A stretch of 9,443 nucleotides of DNA from NCBI GenBank assembly GCA_964480915.1, contig CAYZRS010000113.1, positions 1 through 9,443 of the forward strand, given 5' to 3'. The notes under the pieces are model-generated. The model ran no database searches and was not told the DNA's origin. It saw nothing but the letters and a program-made list of their open reading frames with translations. How positions within the stretch are numbered: position 1 is the first letter of the stretch; the number at the start of each line of letters is the position of its first letter. Positions 1 through 7,098 of this stretch are shown in pieces. Position numbers and translations under genes: made by a program. This DNA is from CAWGCE01 sp964480915. GTDB taxonomy: Bacteria; Planctomycetota; Planctomycetia; Pirellulales; Pirellulaceae.

Positions 1-59
1 TTTTTGGCACCGTAGCTCCGGCAACTTGGCGAACGCAGCCGTTTGATCAGTGTCGCACG

Positions 60-2435
60 CTACTCATCGAACCGCGTCTCTTCAATCGGGCCAAAACTGT
101 CGTGATCCAATCTCACATCTTCTGGCAGTTCGTACTTCTTCGACAGGGTCTCCCGCTTGAATTTCGCGTCGCCGCGATTCCACCATCCAACAAGGCCGGC
201 CAGGAATAGTAGCGTGACGGTAAAACCGATGGCCAATCCGGGGCCACTGAGCGGGTCTTGGGCCGCCGATTCGACGAGCGCCGGTTCGTTGCCGATCAGA
301 AGCGGACTGAATTGCAACGATTTGGAATCGCCCGATTGCATGAACTCGGACGGGTAGGCCCACAGCTTCAAGTAACTGCCGACGACTCGGCACGCGGCGT
401 GGATCTCTTCTCCTTCGGGAAAACCTTCTGGCAGCTGGCGCACACAAACGACGACCGGATAGGTCGAAAAGTGTTTTCCCTCTGCTTCCTTGCTCGACCG
501 AATCATCACGTGCGCATCGGGGTCGAGAAACAAAACCAGTTCGAAATAACTGCTTATCCCGTACTGCTTCGATTCATCATCGTCAACCAAAATTCGCACA
601 CAGCGGCGGACGGTGCCAGTCAGCGAGTAAAGCTCCCCTCGATGCTGTTCTGAATTCTGCAGCAAATCGGTCACGTTAACGGTAGTGGCCGCCGACTGCA
701 ATTTGGCAGACGGGACGCGTCCCACTGCGAGGAACGTCTGGTAGAAGGCGGCTCGGTCGTGAGGCGACAACGGTCCCTTCGGCCGCAGCTCATCCAACTG
801 ACCAATGTCTAATCCGTGTGCCCCGAGCAATACATGGTCGGCGGTCACTTCCAGATCATCGCTGATCGATTGAGGGTGCCAGCGAAGCCGTTCGGTGGCC
901 AGTACCAACTCGCCCGTGGGAGGCGAACGCAGGACCAGCCCGTCTAGGGTGACTTGCTCCGCAAGTACCACACTGCCCAATCTCGCCTGCCAGCGTTTGG
1001 GAATCTTGTTCGCTAAAAGCCGTATCCGCTGCGACTCGCCATTGGAAAGCGGCACCAAACAGCTGCAGGAGTAGAATGGGGCGTCATAGCGATCCTTCAG
1101 CTCGTCCGGCATGGCGACCGGTTCGATGCGTTCCAATTGCCCTCGGGCTCGCACAAAATCGCCGCGTGCGGCTTGCGCCAAGCTTTCCGGTTCGTTCAGC
1201 GAGTAGACATCGGTTTCCAAAATTTTCGGCGGGCAGCGACGCAGGCATTGAAAGACTCGTTTGGTGAGCTCCGCTTCCGATTGCGGATCGGCCGCGTTCC
1301 CCAAGTCGGCCAGGTGTTGATCGCTGATGTCGTACAGCGACAGGAACGAGCGTAGCGAATCGATCGTCGAGTCGGTCGGCGCTGGTGCATTCTCCTGCGC
1401 CACAAGTGAAATCGGGGCTACTAGAAAGACAAACCATAGCAATGGAGCGATCGTATCGAGCGGAAGGTTGCGATTTTTCGTCCGAGTGCAAACATAGATG
1501 ATCCACGTCAGCAGCAATGCGGCGGCGAGTGACGCCAGCGTCACGCCAACAATGTCTCGCGTGTTGGCGTTCGGTGTCGTGACGGTAGCTTGCGCACGAG
1601 TCCATTCAGGACGCTTTGCCAACACGAGCGGCGCCGTGCGCGTCCCTTCTTTGGCCGCGTAGGCCCAGCGTTTGTAAAAGACGCCATCCCAGACGACACG
1701 TTCTCGAATGGACAACCCTTCCGGAAATCCGGCCGGCATCTCTAGTGAATAGACGACGATAGGATTTTGACTGCCGTCCGGCTGCAACCAGCATTGCCAA
1801 TAAGAATCGATTCCCGATTCGTTCTTGCCCGCTTCGAGCGGAAACGCGCGATGCACGGTACCACGAATCGTCACCGTACGACCGCGGTACGCTGCGGTTT
1901 GTCGAAACAGTTGGGTGAAACCTACATTGCCGAGCGAACGACGCTGCAACTCGCTGGCCGATGTTTCTGCCAATGCGCCCAGGATTCCGTACCAAGTGGC
2001 ACTTTCGACTCCGCGGAACACCGTATCGTCCTTCAAGCAAGCGAAGTCTAAATTCGACAGCGCCGGCAATCGGTGTTCGAGCGGCACCGCGGCGTTGCTG
2101 GCGGGCGGCTCCGAATTGGGTTTGGAAACAAACACGTCGGCGGGCAAGGTTTCATTGGTTCGCGGGGCGAGCCGCGTATCAATGTCGGCCTCTTCGAACG
2201 AGGCATCGTGCGCGATCGATGGCCCGCCCAGCTGCCACATCCACTGCCAGTTCTTCGGCTTGGCCGCCTCACTCATGAACAACATCACGAGCAACAGCGT
2301 GAAGACCAGCGACAACAAGCGATATTGTTCACGGCGCGAGAAGTAATTGCGAGGTTTCCTCGTCCGCTTGGAAGCGGGACCAACAGGCGCATCGTCTCTG
2401 CTATCTTGGTTGGCCTTTGGCGACGGCTGATCCAT
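60..2435 (-). CDS. Multi-pass membrane protein with three repeated extracytoplasmic modules, function unknown
   Basis: I recognise no named family. From the ATG at 2435 the product has 791 residues; an in-frame TTG at 2444 would add three. Neither start has a clear Shine-Dalgarno, and ATG is preferred. A polar, Lys/Arg-rich N-terminus (1-38) precedes four hydrophobic segments at about 39-55, 295-316, 328-347 and 732-752. Basic residues flank the sides predicted to be cytoplasmic, giving N-in/C-in topology with two large periplasmic regions. Those regions contain three related units at about 129-278, 368-520 and 542-717. Each has a helical lead-in, then a beta-rich part opening with an RG...G-V/L core. 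Units 1 and 3 share GTV-R, GI-SY, P-VV, P(A/E)GFPEG, K-WAY and PL(V/L)(L/I) in order; unit 2 is more diverged. The beta part could be OB-like, but that is inference. Divergent position suggests, without proving, a link to the ExbBD genes. Confidence 0.85.
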   Translation of the reverse strand: MDQPSPKANQDSRDDAPVGPASKRTRKPRNYFSRREQYRLLSLVFTLLLVMLFMSEAAKPKNWQWMWQLGGPSIAHDASFEEADIDTRLAPRTNETLPADVFVSKPNSEPPASNAAVPLEHRLPALSNLDFACLKDDTVFRGVESATWYGILGALAETSASELQRRSLGNVGFTQLFRQTAAYRGRTVTIRGTVHRAFPLEAGKNESGIDSYWQCWLQPDGSQNPIVVYSLEMPAGFPEGLSIRERVVWDGVFYKRWAYAAKEGTRTAPLVLAKRPEWTRAQATVTTPNANTRDIVGVTLASLAAALLLTWIIYVCTRTKNRNLPLDTIAPLLWFVFLVAPISLVAQENAPAPTDSTIDSLRSFLSLYDISDQHLADLGNAADPQSEAELTKRVFQCLRRCPPKILETDVYSLNEPESLAQAARGDFVRARGQLERIEPVAMPDELKDRYDAPFYSCSCLVPLSNGESQRIRLLANKIPKRWQARLGSVVLAEQVTLDGLVLRSPPTGELVLATERLRWHPQSISDDLEVTADHVLLGAHGLDIGQLDELRPKGPLSPHDRAAFYQTFLAVGRVPSAKLQSAATTVNVTDLLQNSEQHRGELYSLTGTVRRCVRILVDDDESKQYGISSYFELVLFLDPDAHVMIRSSKEAEGKHFSTYPVVVCVRQLPEGFPEGEEIHAACRVVGSYLKLWAYPSEFMQSGDSKSLQFSPLLIGNEPALVESAAQDPLSGPGLAIGFTVTLLFLAGLVGWWNRGDAKFKRETLSKKYELPEDVRLDHDSFGPIEETRFDE

Positions 2436-2444
2436 GTTCGTCAA

Positions 2445-2450
2445 ATGATA
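2445..2450 (-). promoter_or_regulatory. Weak -10-like box (TATCAT) upstream of the 791-residue membrane protein gene
   Basis: On the minus strand TATCAT matches the TATAAT consensus at five of six bases. The -35 position 17 bases upstream reads CTTACT, a poor match. A transcript from this box would start near 2438, almost at the ATG at 2435, making the message nearly leaderless. That would fit the lack of a Shine-Dalgarno, but a six-base match in AT-rich intergenic DNA is weak evidence. Confidence 0.2.
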
Positions 2451-2654
2451 ATTCTTGTCGTCGCGTGAGTAAGGAAGAAGACGGTAAAGAGCGGTCCACT
2501 TGGTTCTATCTTAACCGCCGGCGCTCATCTCGACCGCTTGCCAAAGGTGACGCCCCATTTTGACGTTGTGCGGAACAAAGTCACGACCAGTTTGGAAGTT
2601 CTCACGTTGATCGATTTTTTGGATGGCCGCTAGACGGCGAGAAGTTAAGTCTGC

Positions 2655-2683
2655 TTGTCGTTTTTTTGTGCAATTCGTAAGGT
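2655..2683 (+). promoter_or_regulatory. Weak promoter candidate for the TPR genes
   Basis: TTGTCG (2655-2660) and TAAGGT (2678-2683) sit 17 bases apart, about 100 bases before the chosen start of the large TPR gene. The -35 matches four of six and the -10 three of six consensus bases. The position is sensible but the match is poor, and planctomycete promoters are not well enough known to me to weigh it more. Confidence 0.18.
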
Positions 2684-2782
2684 AGAGATCGAGGAATGAG
2701 GTGCCTTCGCGACCGAATGGCAGCTCCTCGATTGGCAAGGCTTGCCTGTCATTTTTCGCTTCAAGCCGTTTTGGAACACTCC

Positions 2783-5700
2783 ATGCGATTGCCATTTTCT
2801 CGAACCGTCGCCACTCGCAACCGCCTCCCGAGGATCGCGAACCGATTTGGTCTGGCAGCATCGGTACTTTGGCTATCACTCGCCGTGCCACTTGGCGCTG
2901 CAGAGCCGGCCGATGCGTTTTTGGGAGCGCTCCGGTTGCGCGGCTATCACGACACGGCACTGGAATATCTCGAATGGGCCAATGAGAGCCCCCTGATCAA
3001 CGAATCATGGCGAATTCGGATTCCTTACCATCGGAGCGTCGCGCTGATCGAAAGTGCTTCCCAATTATCACCCGCAGCCGCTGCGGCCCCCACGGCGGAA
3101 GCAGAAAAATTGCTGAGCGAATTCGTCGCCTCGCACGGTGACCTGTCCGAAGCGAAGATCGCCAACTTCTGGCTCGGACGCATCTTGAGCGATAAGGCGC
3201 GGCGTGAGTTGAAAACGGTCACCGATGATATGAGCGGTGCGGCCAAGCGGAAGATTCGCAAGCCGGCGGCCGAAATGTTTCGCCAGGCACAGGAAGCATT
3301 TGGGCAATCGAACGCTTTCTTCCAAGCCGAGCTGACCGAAATGAAAAAGTTGGCTCCGGCGCAGCTCGATACTCATCAGCGCGACCAGTATCGCGCTTAC
3401 TATTTGGAAGGCGAGTTGAATCGAGCACTCATCGATTACGAATTGGCCGAAACGGTCGCGACGAATAAGAAGGACTATAAGGCTCAACTCAAAGTCGCCA
3501 AAGCTTCCTTAGGCAAGCTGGCAGTAGAACAGTCAAAACGACTGGCCGGCGTCCAGGCAAAAATCTACCAAGCGCGTTGCTACGAAGATTTGGACGAGAT
3601 TGACGATGCGCTCGACATCTATCAAGAAATCATCGACGAACTCGCGCTGCCCGATTCTATATCGGCACAAGCCGTCCTGCGCAGCATGGCTTGTTCGGTT
3701 GACGACAAACAGGCTCCGCAGCAGGCAATCGAAACGGCGATCAACTGGCTTCAGGCGCGGAACCCGGCTCCCAATTCTCAGCCCGCCCAAGCGGTCCGTT
3801 TGGAAGCAGGGCGACAGATCGTCGCTGTCCTGCCCAGTTTAGACGAAAACGAACTTCGGAAGCTGAAAGCATCTGCCAAAGAGATGCTGGCCGACGCTCA
3901 GCAGGCCGGTGGCAGCGGTCGCACCGAGGCGTTGCAGTTGATGGCATCGATCGGGCTGAATCCGACCAATGGGCCGGCACGCAGTACCGGTAAAGCGACA
4001 TCGTTTACCGCCGCAAAGGACAACGCCGAGCGGCTGCGTGCGGAACTTCAACCTCTGATCGACGCCGAAAAGTTACTGAAGGAAAATCTCGATCGCAGTT
4101 CGGATCCGACGAACCGAGCCGAAATCGCAGCGCAAATCGCCGAGTCACGACAGGCACTGATTTCTAAGCGGAAAGAGACGATCGCCGCTTTCCGCAACGC
4201 GCTCGCCTTGGCGGATGAGCATGACAACCCGGACCAAGTCCACGAAGCCTACTATCTCTGCTGCTATGTCTATTACACAGCCGAAGCCTTCCACGAGGCG
4301 GCAGTGCTGGGTCAATATACGGCTCAAGTCGCACCCAACTTGCCCAGCGCTAAGTCGTCAGCCAACATCGCGCTGGCTTCGTACGTTCAGCTGTATCAAA
4401 GAGCGGGTGCCGACAATTCGGCCGAGGCCGCCTTCCTGGTGCGCATTGCCACGTTCATCGCCGAGACATGGCCCAATTCACAAGAAGCGCAAGATTCGCT
4501 CACGATGTTAATCGGTTTCATGGTCAACGATGGCAACATCGCCCAGGCCGAAGTGTTCCTCCAGCAGATCCCGTCCGAATCGCCTCGACGAGCAGAAGCC
4601 GAATTGCGGACTGGACAAGCGATTTGGCGAAGCTACTTGCGGCAAATGCAATCAGCAAATGGGGAACCGGTCGCAAACGCCGAACAGCTGAAGCAACGCG
4701 CCCAAGGCCTGTTACTGGAAGGCATCAACCGCACGCGGGGCAAGGCCGTGACCGCCACGACGGCTCAAGGAGCACTCGCGCTGTCGCAAATTTATGTCGA
4801 TGTGAACTCGCCCGACAAAGCGATCGCTTTACTGCAAGACTCGGAATTCGGGCCGCTGACGCTTATCGAAAAGAAAGATCCGATCGGCAGTACGCCAGGA
4901 TTCTTAGAGCAAGCATACAAATCGGCACTGCGAGCCCAGATCGGCTCCCTGGCACAACCAAACGTCGATGCCAAGGAAGCGGTCCAGCAAGCGATGGATA
5001 CGATGCAATCCTTGTCGGACGCGGTCGGCGACTCGCCTCAAGGAAAACAGAGGTTAACCGCAACCTACATTAGCTTGGCAAAAGATCTGCAGCGACAATT
5101 ACAATTGTCGACCGCAGAGACGCGATCCGACATCGCCAAAGCCTTCGAATCGTTCTTGAATCAAGTAGCGTCCGGCAGTAGCGAACCAAGCGTGCTCAAC
5201 TGGGTGGCAGAAACCTATTTCAGCTTAGCCGAGGGAGAACGAGACCTATCGGCCCGGTCCCCCAAAGCCCAAGAGTACTTCGATCGTTCTGCTGCCGTGT
5301 TCACCGATTTGTTGCAGCGCAACGAGCAAGGCTCGCTGACACTCGCGGACGCCATGGTCACGCAAGTACAAGTCCGCGCCGCGGCAGCCAATTTACGGGC
5401 CGCGAAATACAAGCAGGCATTCGATCTCTACGAACAGGTGCTGGCGACGAAGAACACGATGCTCAACGTCCAAGTCGAAGCTGCCCGAGCTTTGCAAGAA
5501 GGGGCTGAACGGGGCAACGTCGACATGTTCAACCAAGCGGTCAAAGGGGATCGCCCTCAAGATAATAAGAACGTGATTTGGGGATGGGAAAAAATTTCGA
5601 AGATCACGGCGGCTCAGATGAGAAAGAGCCCCGAACTTCGCAGCAAGTTTGGCGATGTGTTTTTTGATTCACGGTACAACATTGCACGTTGTCGTTACAA

Positions 5701-5887
5701 ACAAGGCGTTGGCTCCGCAGGCGAGACGAAGTCACAACGGCTAACAGCCGCCAAGCGCGCGATTTCGATGACGGCCAACCTCTACCCCGATCTGGGTGGT
5801 GAATCGTGGCGGCGTAAATTTGATAAACTCATGAAAGAGGTCCAGAGCTCTCTGGGCGAAGAAGCGACTGGATTGGAAACGCCGTGA
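2783..5887 (+). CDS. Large exported TPR-type helical-repeat protein (1034 residues)
   Basis: This looks like a periplasmic scaffold. Starting at the ATG at 2783 puts a signal peptide at the N-terminus: an Arg-rich start, a hydrophobic stretch at about 22-36 (FGLAASVLWLSLAVP), and a likely cleavage near residue 40 (LGAA|E). The ATG at 2696 would bury the signal 29 residues in, and its GAGGA is only one base away, so it is disfavoured. The mature protein opens with 'ALRLRGYHDTALEYLEW', typical of planctomycete TPR-like proteins. Ala/Leu/Tyr-rich helical hairpins run throughout, clearest at about 265-290 and 868-890. A charged coiled-coil-like stretch at 408-471 divides the protein. The C-terminus has a Trp/aromatic segment (IWGWEKISKI, then Phe/Tyr/Cys-rich). 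No catalytic motif is seen. Its stop overlaps the next start by four bases. TPR proteins usually bind partners; the ExbBD motor downstream is the obvious candidate. Confidence 0.88.
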   Translation: MRLPFSRTVATRNRLPRIANRFGLAASVLWLSLAVPLGAAEPADAFLGALRLRGYHDTALEYLEWANESPLINESWRIRIPYHRSVALIESASQLSPAAAAAPTAEAEKLLSEFVASHGDLSEAKIANFWLGRILSDKARRELKTVTDDMSGAAKRKIRKPAAEMFRQAQEAFGQSNAFFQAELTEMKKLAPAQLDTHQRDQYRAYYLEGELNRALIDYELAETVATNKKDYKAQLKVAKASLGKLAVEQSKRLAGVQAKIYQARCYEDLDEIDDALDIYQEIIDELALPDSISAQAVLRSMACSVDDKQAPQQAIETAINWLQARNPAPNSQPAQAVRLEAGRQIVAVLPSLDENELRKLKASAKEMLADAQQAGGSGRTEALQLMASIGLNPTNGPARSTGKATSFTAAKDNAERLRAELQPLIDAEKLLKENLDRSSDPTNRAEIAAQIAESRQALISKRKETIAAFRNALALADEHDNPDQVHEAYYLCCYVYYTAEAFHEAAVLGQYTAQVAPNLPSAKSSANIALASYVQLYQRAGADNSAEAAFLVRIATFIAETWPNSQEAQDSLTMLIGFMVNDGNIAQAEVFLQQIPSESPRRAEAELRTGQAIWRSYLRQMQSANGEPVANAEQLKQRAQGLLLEGINRTRGKAVTATTAQGALALSQIYVDVNSPDKAIALLQDSEFGPLTLIEKKDPIGSTPGFLEQAYKSALRAQIGSLAQPNVDAKEAVQQAMDTMQSLSDAVGDSPQGKQRLTATYISLAKDLQRQLQLSTAETRSDIAKAFESFLNQVASGSSEPSVLNWVAETYFSLAEGERDLSARSPKAQEYFDRSAAVFTDLLQRNEQGSLTLADAMVTQVQVRAAAANLRAAKYKQAFDLYEQVLATKNTMLNVQVEAARALQEGAERGNVDMFNQAVKGDRPQDNKNVIWGWEKISKITAAQMRKSPELRSKFGDVFFDSRYNIARCRYKQGVGSAGETKSQRLTAAKRAISMTANLYPDLGGESWRRKFDKLMKEVQSSLGEEATGLETP

Positions 5888-6924
5888 CAAGACGCCGCCA
5901 TGTTCGACACTTCCGCTGCACTCGGTTGGCCCTGGCGGTCAACTTTGTCGGAACCGCCCTGCTCTGTTTTGGCACCGCGCAGGCCGACACGGTCCTCCAA
6001 TTATCGGGGGGGCAGCAACGGGGCAAGATCGAAAAGAGCTCGAAAGATGGCCTGCTGGTGGATGGCAAACCGATCCGCTCCGACGACATTCGCTATGTCC
6101 TCTTTAGCGACGAACCGAAAGAAATGCGTTCGATCCGTGACGCGGTCTCGAAAGGCAGTTTTGGCAAAGCGGAACAGACACTCGCCAAGCTCGACCTTGC
6201 CAAAATCTCGGGCGACCTGCCCCTGATGGATGCGAAGTTCTACGTCGCTTATGTAAAAGCTAAACGGGCGATGCAAACGGGCAACGACAAAGGAGCTGCG
6301 GCCAAGCAACTGCTGGCGTACGTGAAGTCTCATCCGAAGAGTTTTCATTTTTACGATGCGGCGGAGGCGCTGGGCGAGTTGGCAACATCGATGGGACAGG
6401 AGAAAGAGGCCGCTCGGTTCTTTGGCGCCCTGGAAAAATCTTCGTCGCCCAGCATTCGCGCACGAGGCATGTCCCGATTGGCCGAAGCATTCATGGCTCG
6501 TGGCGATTACGGCGAAGCACTCAAACGCTACGAGGCGATGCTCCAGGCGAGTCCTGCCGATTCTGACGGCCGCACGGCGGCGCTGCTCGGAAAAGCACTT
6601 TGCCAAGCTCAAACGGGGCAAGGCGAGGTCGGGATCGCCGCAGTCGAAGAGATCATCGCTCAAACCAGTCCGAGCAAAAACGCAGTGATGGCTCGCGCGT
6701 ATATCGCGTTGGGCGCTTGTTATCGAGTCAGTGGCAAAGACAACGCGGCCGTGCTTGCCTACCTGCATATTGACCTCCTGTATGCGAAACAGGCAGACCA
6801 ACACGCCGAAGCGCTCTTTTACCTGGGCGAACTCTGGGGAAAAACGGGGCACCCGGATCGTGCTGCTCAAGCGAAAGCGCTTCTCAAGTCGAAGTACGGT
6901 GGTTCGGCTTGGGCGTCGAAATAG
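5884..6924 (+). CDS. Exported protein with a small beta-rich head and TPR-like repeats (346 residues)
   Basis: The GTG start lies inside the GTGA that also holds the stop of the preceding gene, so the two are probably translationally coupled. The ATG at 5900 is in another frame. A strongly basic N-terminus (RRRHVRHFR) is followed by a hydrophobic core at about 15-30 and a clean AQA|D cleavage site after residue 34, so the protein is exported. Residues 35-75 (DTVLQLSGG...GKIEK...GLLVDGKPI...DDIRYVLF) look like a compact beta domain of the kind that recognises short segments; the exact fold is not assigned. Residues 80-340 are alpha-helical with TPR-like pairs, clearest at 195-222 (GDYGEALKRYEAML) and 268-330. 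The end is KSKYGGSAWASK. It is probably a periplasmic partner of the larger TPR protein and, by neighbourhood, of the ExbBD motor. CpoB/YbgF plays a comparable accessory role beside Tol-Pal, but no homology to it is claimed. Confidence 0.87.
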   Translation: MTRRRHVRHFRCTRLALAVNFVGTALLCFGTAQADTVLQLSGGQQRGKIEKSSKDGLLVDGKPIRSDDIRYVLFSDEPKEMRSIRDAVSKGSFGKAEQTLAKLDLAKISGDLPLMDAKFYVAYVKAKRAMQTGNDKGAAAKQLLAYVKSHPKSFHFYDAAEALGELATSMGQEKEAARFFGALEKSSSPSIRARGMSRLAEAFMARGDYGEALKRYEAMLQASPADSDGRTAALLGKALCQAQTGQGEVGIAAVEEIIAQTSPSKNAVMARAYIALGACYRVSGKDNAAVLAYLHIDLLYAKQADQHAEALFYLGELWGKTGHPDRAAQAKALLKSKYGGSAWASK

Positions 6925-6928
6925 CCCA

Positions 6929-6958
6929 GCTGCCAATTGCGGTACGTCCGATTGCAGC
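6929..6958 (+). other. Imperfect hairpin just after the second TPR gene
   Basis: GCTGC (6929-6933) and AAT (6935-6937) can pair with ATT (6951-6953) and GCAGC (6954-6958), with a one-base bulge and a short inner GG/CC pair. It lies four bases after the stop codon. No T-run follows, so it is not a classical intrinsic terminator. It could be an mRNA-stabilising or processing stem at the boundary between the TPR and motor genes, or chance. Confidence 0.22.
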
Positions 6959-7008
6959 GATTGAAGCGGCTAACCAGGGACAGCTTTACGAAAGTTTCGC
7001 AGTGCAAT

Positions 7009-7014
7009 TACAAT
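7009..7014 (+). promoter_or_regulatory. Candidate -10 box (TACAAT) upstream of the ExbB gene
   Basis: TACAAT matches TATAAT at five of six bases and lies 85 bases before the ExbB start, in the longest gap of the plus-strand cluster (174 bases). The -35 region at about 6985-6991 (TTTACGA) is poor. If real, it would let the ExbB-ExbD-ExbD genes be expressed independently of the TPR genes. Confidence 0.25.
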
Positions 7015-7087
7015 GAGCTTAGTGGAGTCTCGTGACTTCGCGTCTCGCGGAAGAACACAACTCGGCGACCTGTTTGCCGGTAGGAAT

Positions 7088-7092
7088 AGGAG
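7088..7092 (+). promoter_or_regulatory. Ribosome binding site of the ExbB gene
   Basis: AGGAG sits six bases before the ATG at 7099, the best Shine-Dalgarno match in the window. It fixes the start codon and keeps the N-terminal signal-like segment in the protein. The two ExbD genes have no comparable site. Confidence 0.7.
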
Positions 7093-7098
7093 TAGACG

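Larger units (their letters stand above)
2436..2782. other. Divergent intergenic region between the 791-residue membrane protein and the large TPR gene
   Basis: These 347 bases separate two divergent genes and should carry both promoters. I see only weak sigma70-like boxes (listed separately), T-runs near 2614-2619 and 2661-2667, and no strong inverted repeat, RNA gene or convincing small gene. If the TPR gene began at the upstream ATG at 2696, the region would shrink by 87 bases. The 149-codon minus-strand frame at 2511-2960 runs back into the TPR gene and is judged a shadow. Confidence 0.6.

Noticed and set aside
1..59. Possible terminator or next gene downstream of the membrane protein
   Set aside because: There is no stem followed by a T-run in the minus-strand reading direction, and no start codon with a ribosome site. 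The stretch is too short to judge.
2626..2638. Small stem (GCCG/CGGC) in the divergent region as an operator or terminator
   Set aside because: Only four pairs around a five-base loop, with no symmetry beyond it and no neighbouring promoter element that would give it meaning.
2511..2960. 149-codon minus-strand open frame across the divergent region and the start of the TPR gene
   Set aside because: It overlaps the TPR signal peptide region antisense. Its product is Arg/Gln-rich without recognisable motif, signal or membrane segment, and there is no supported start. It is most likely a shadow frame.
6001..6936. Long 311-codon minus-strand frame antisense to the 346-residue TPR-type gene
   Set aside because: It mirrors a well-supported gene with a signal peptide and TPR-like pattern. 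The antisense product is rich in Arg, Phe and Cys in the way usual for shadow frames of GC-rich genes.
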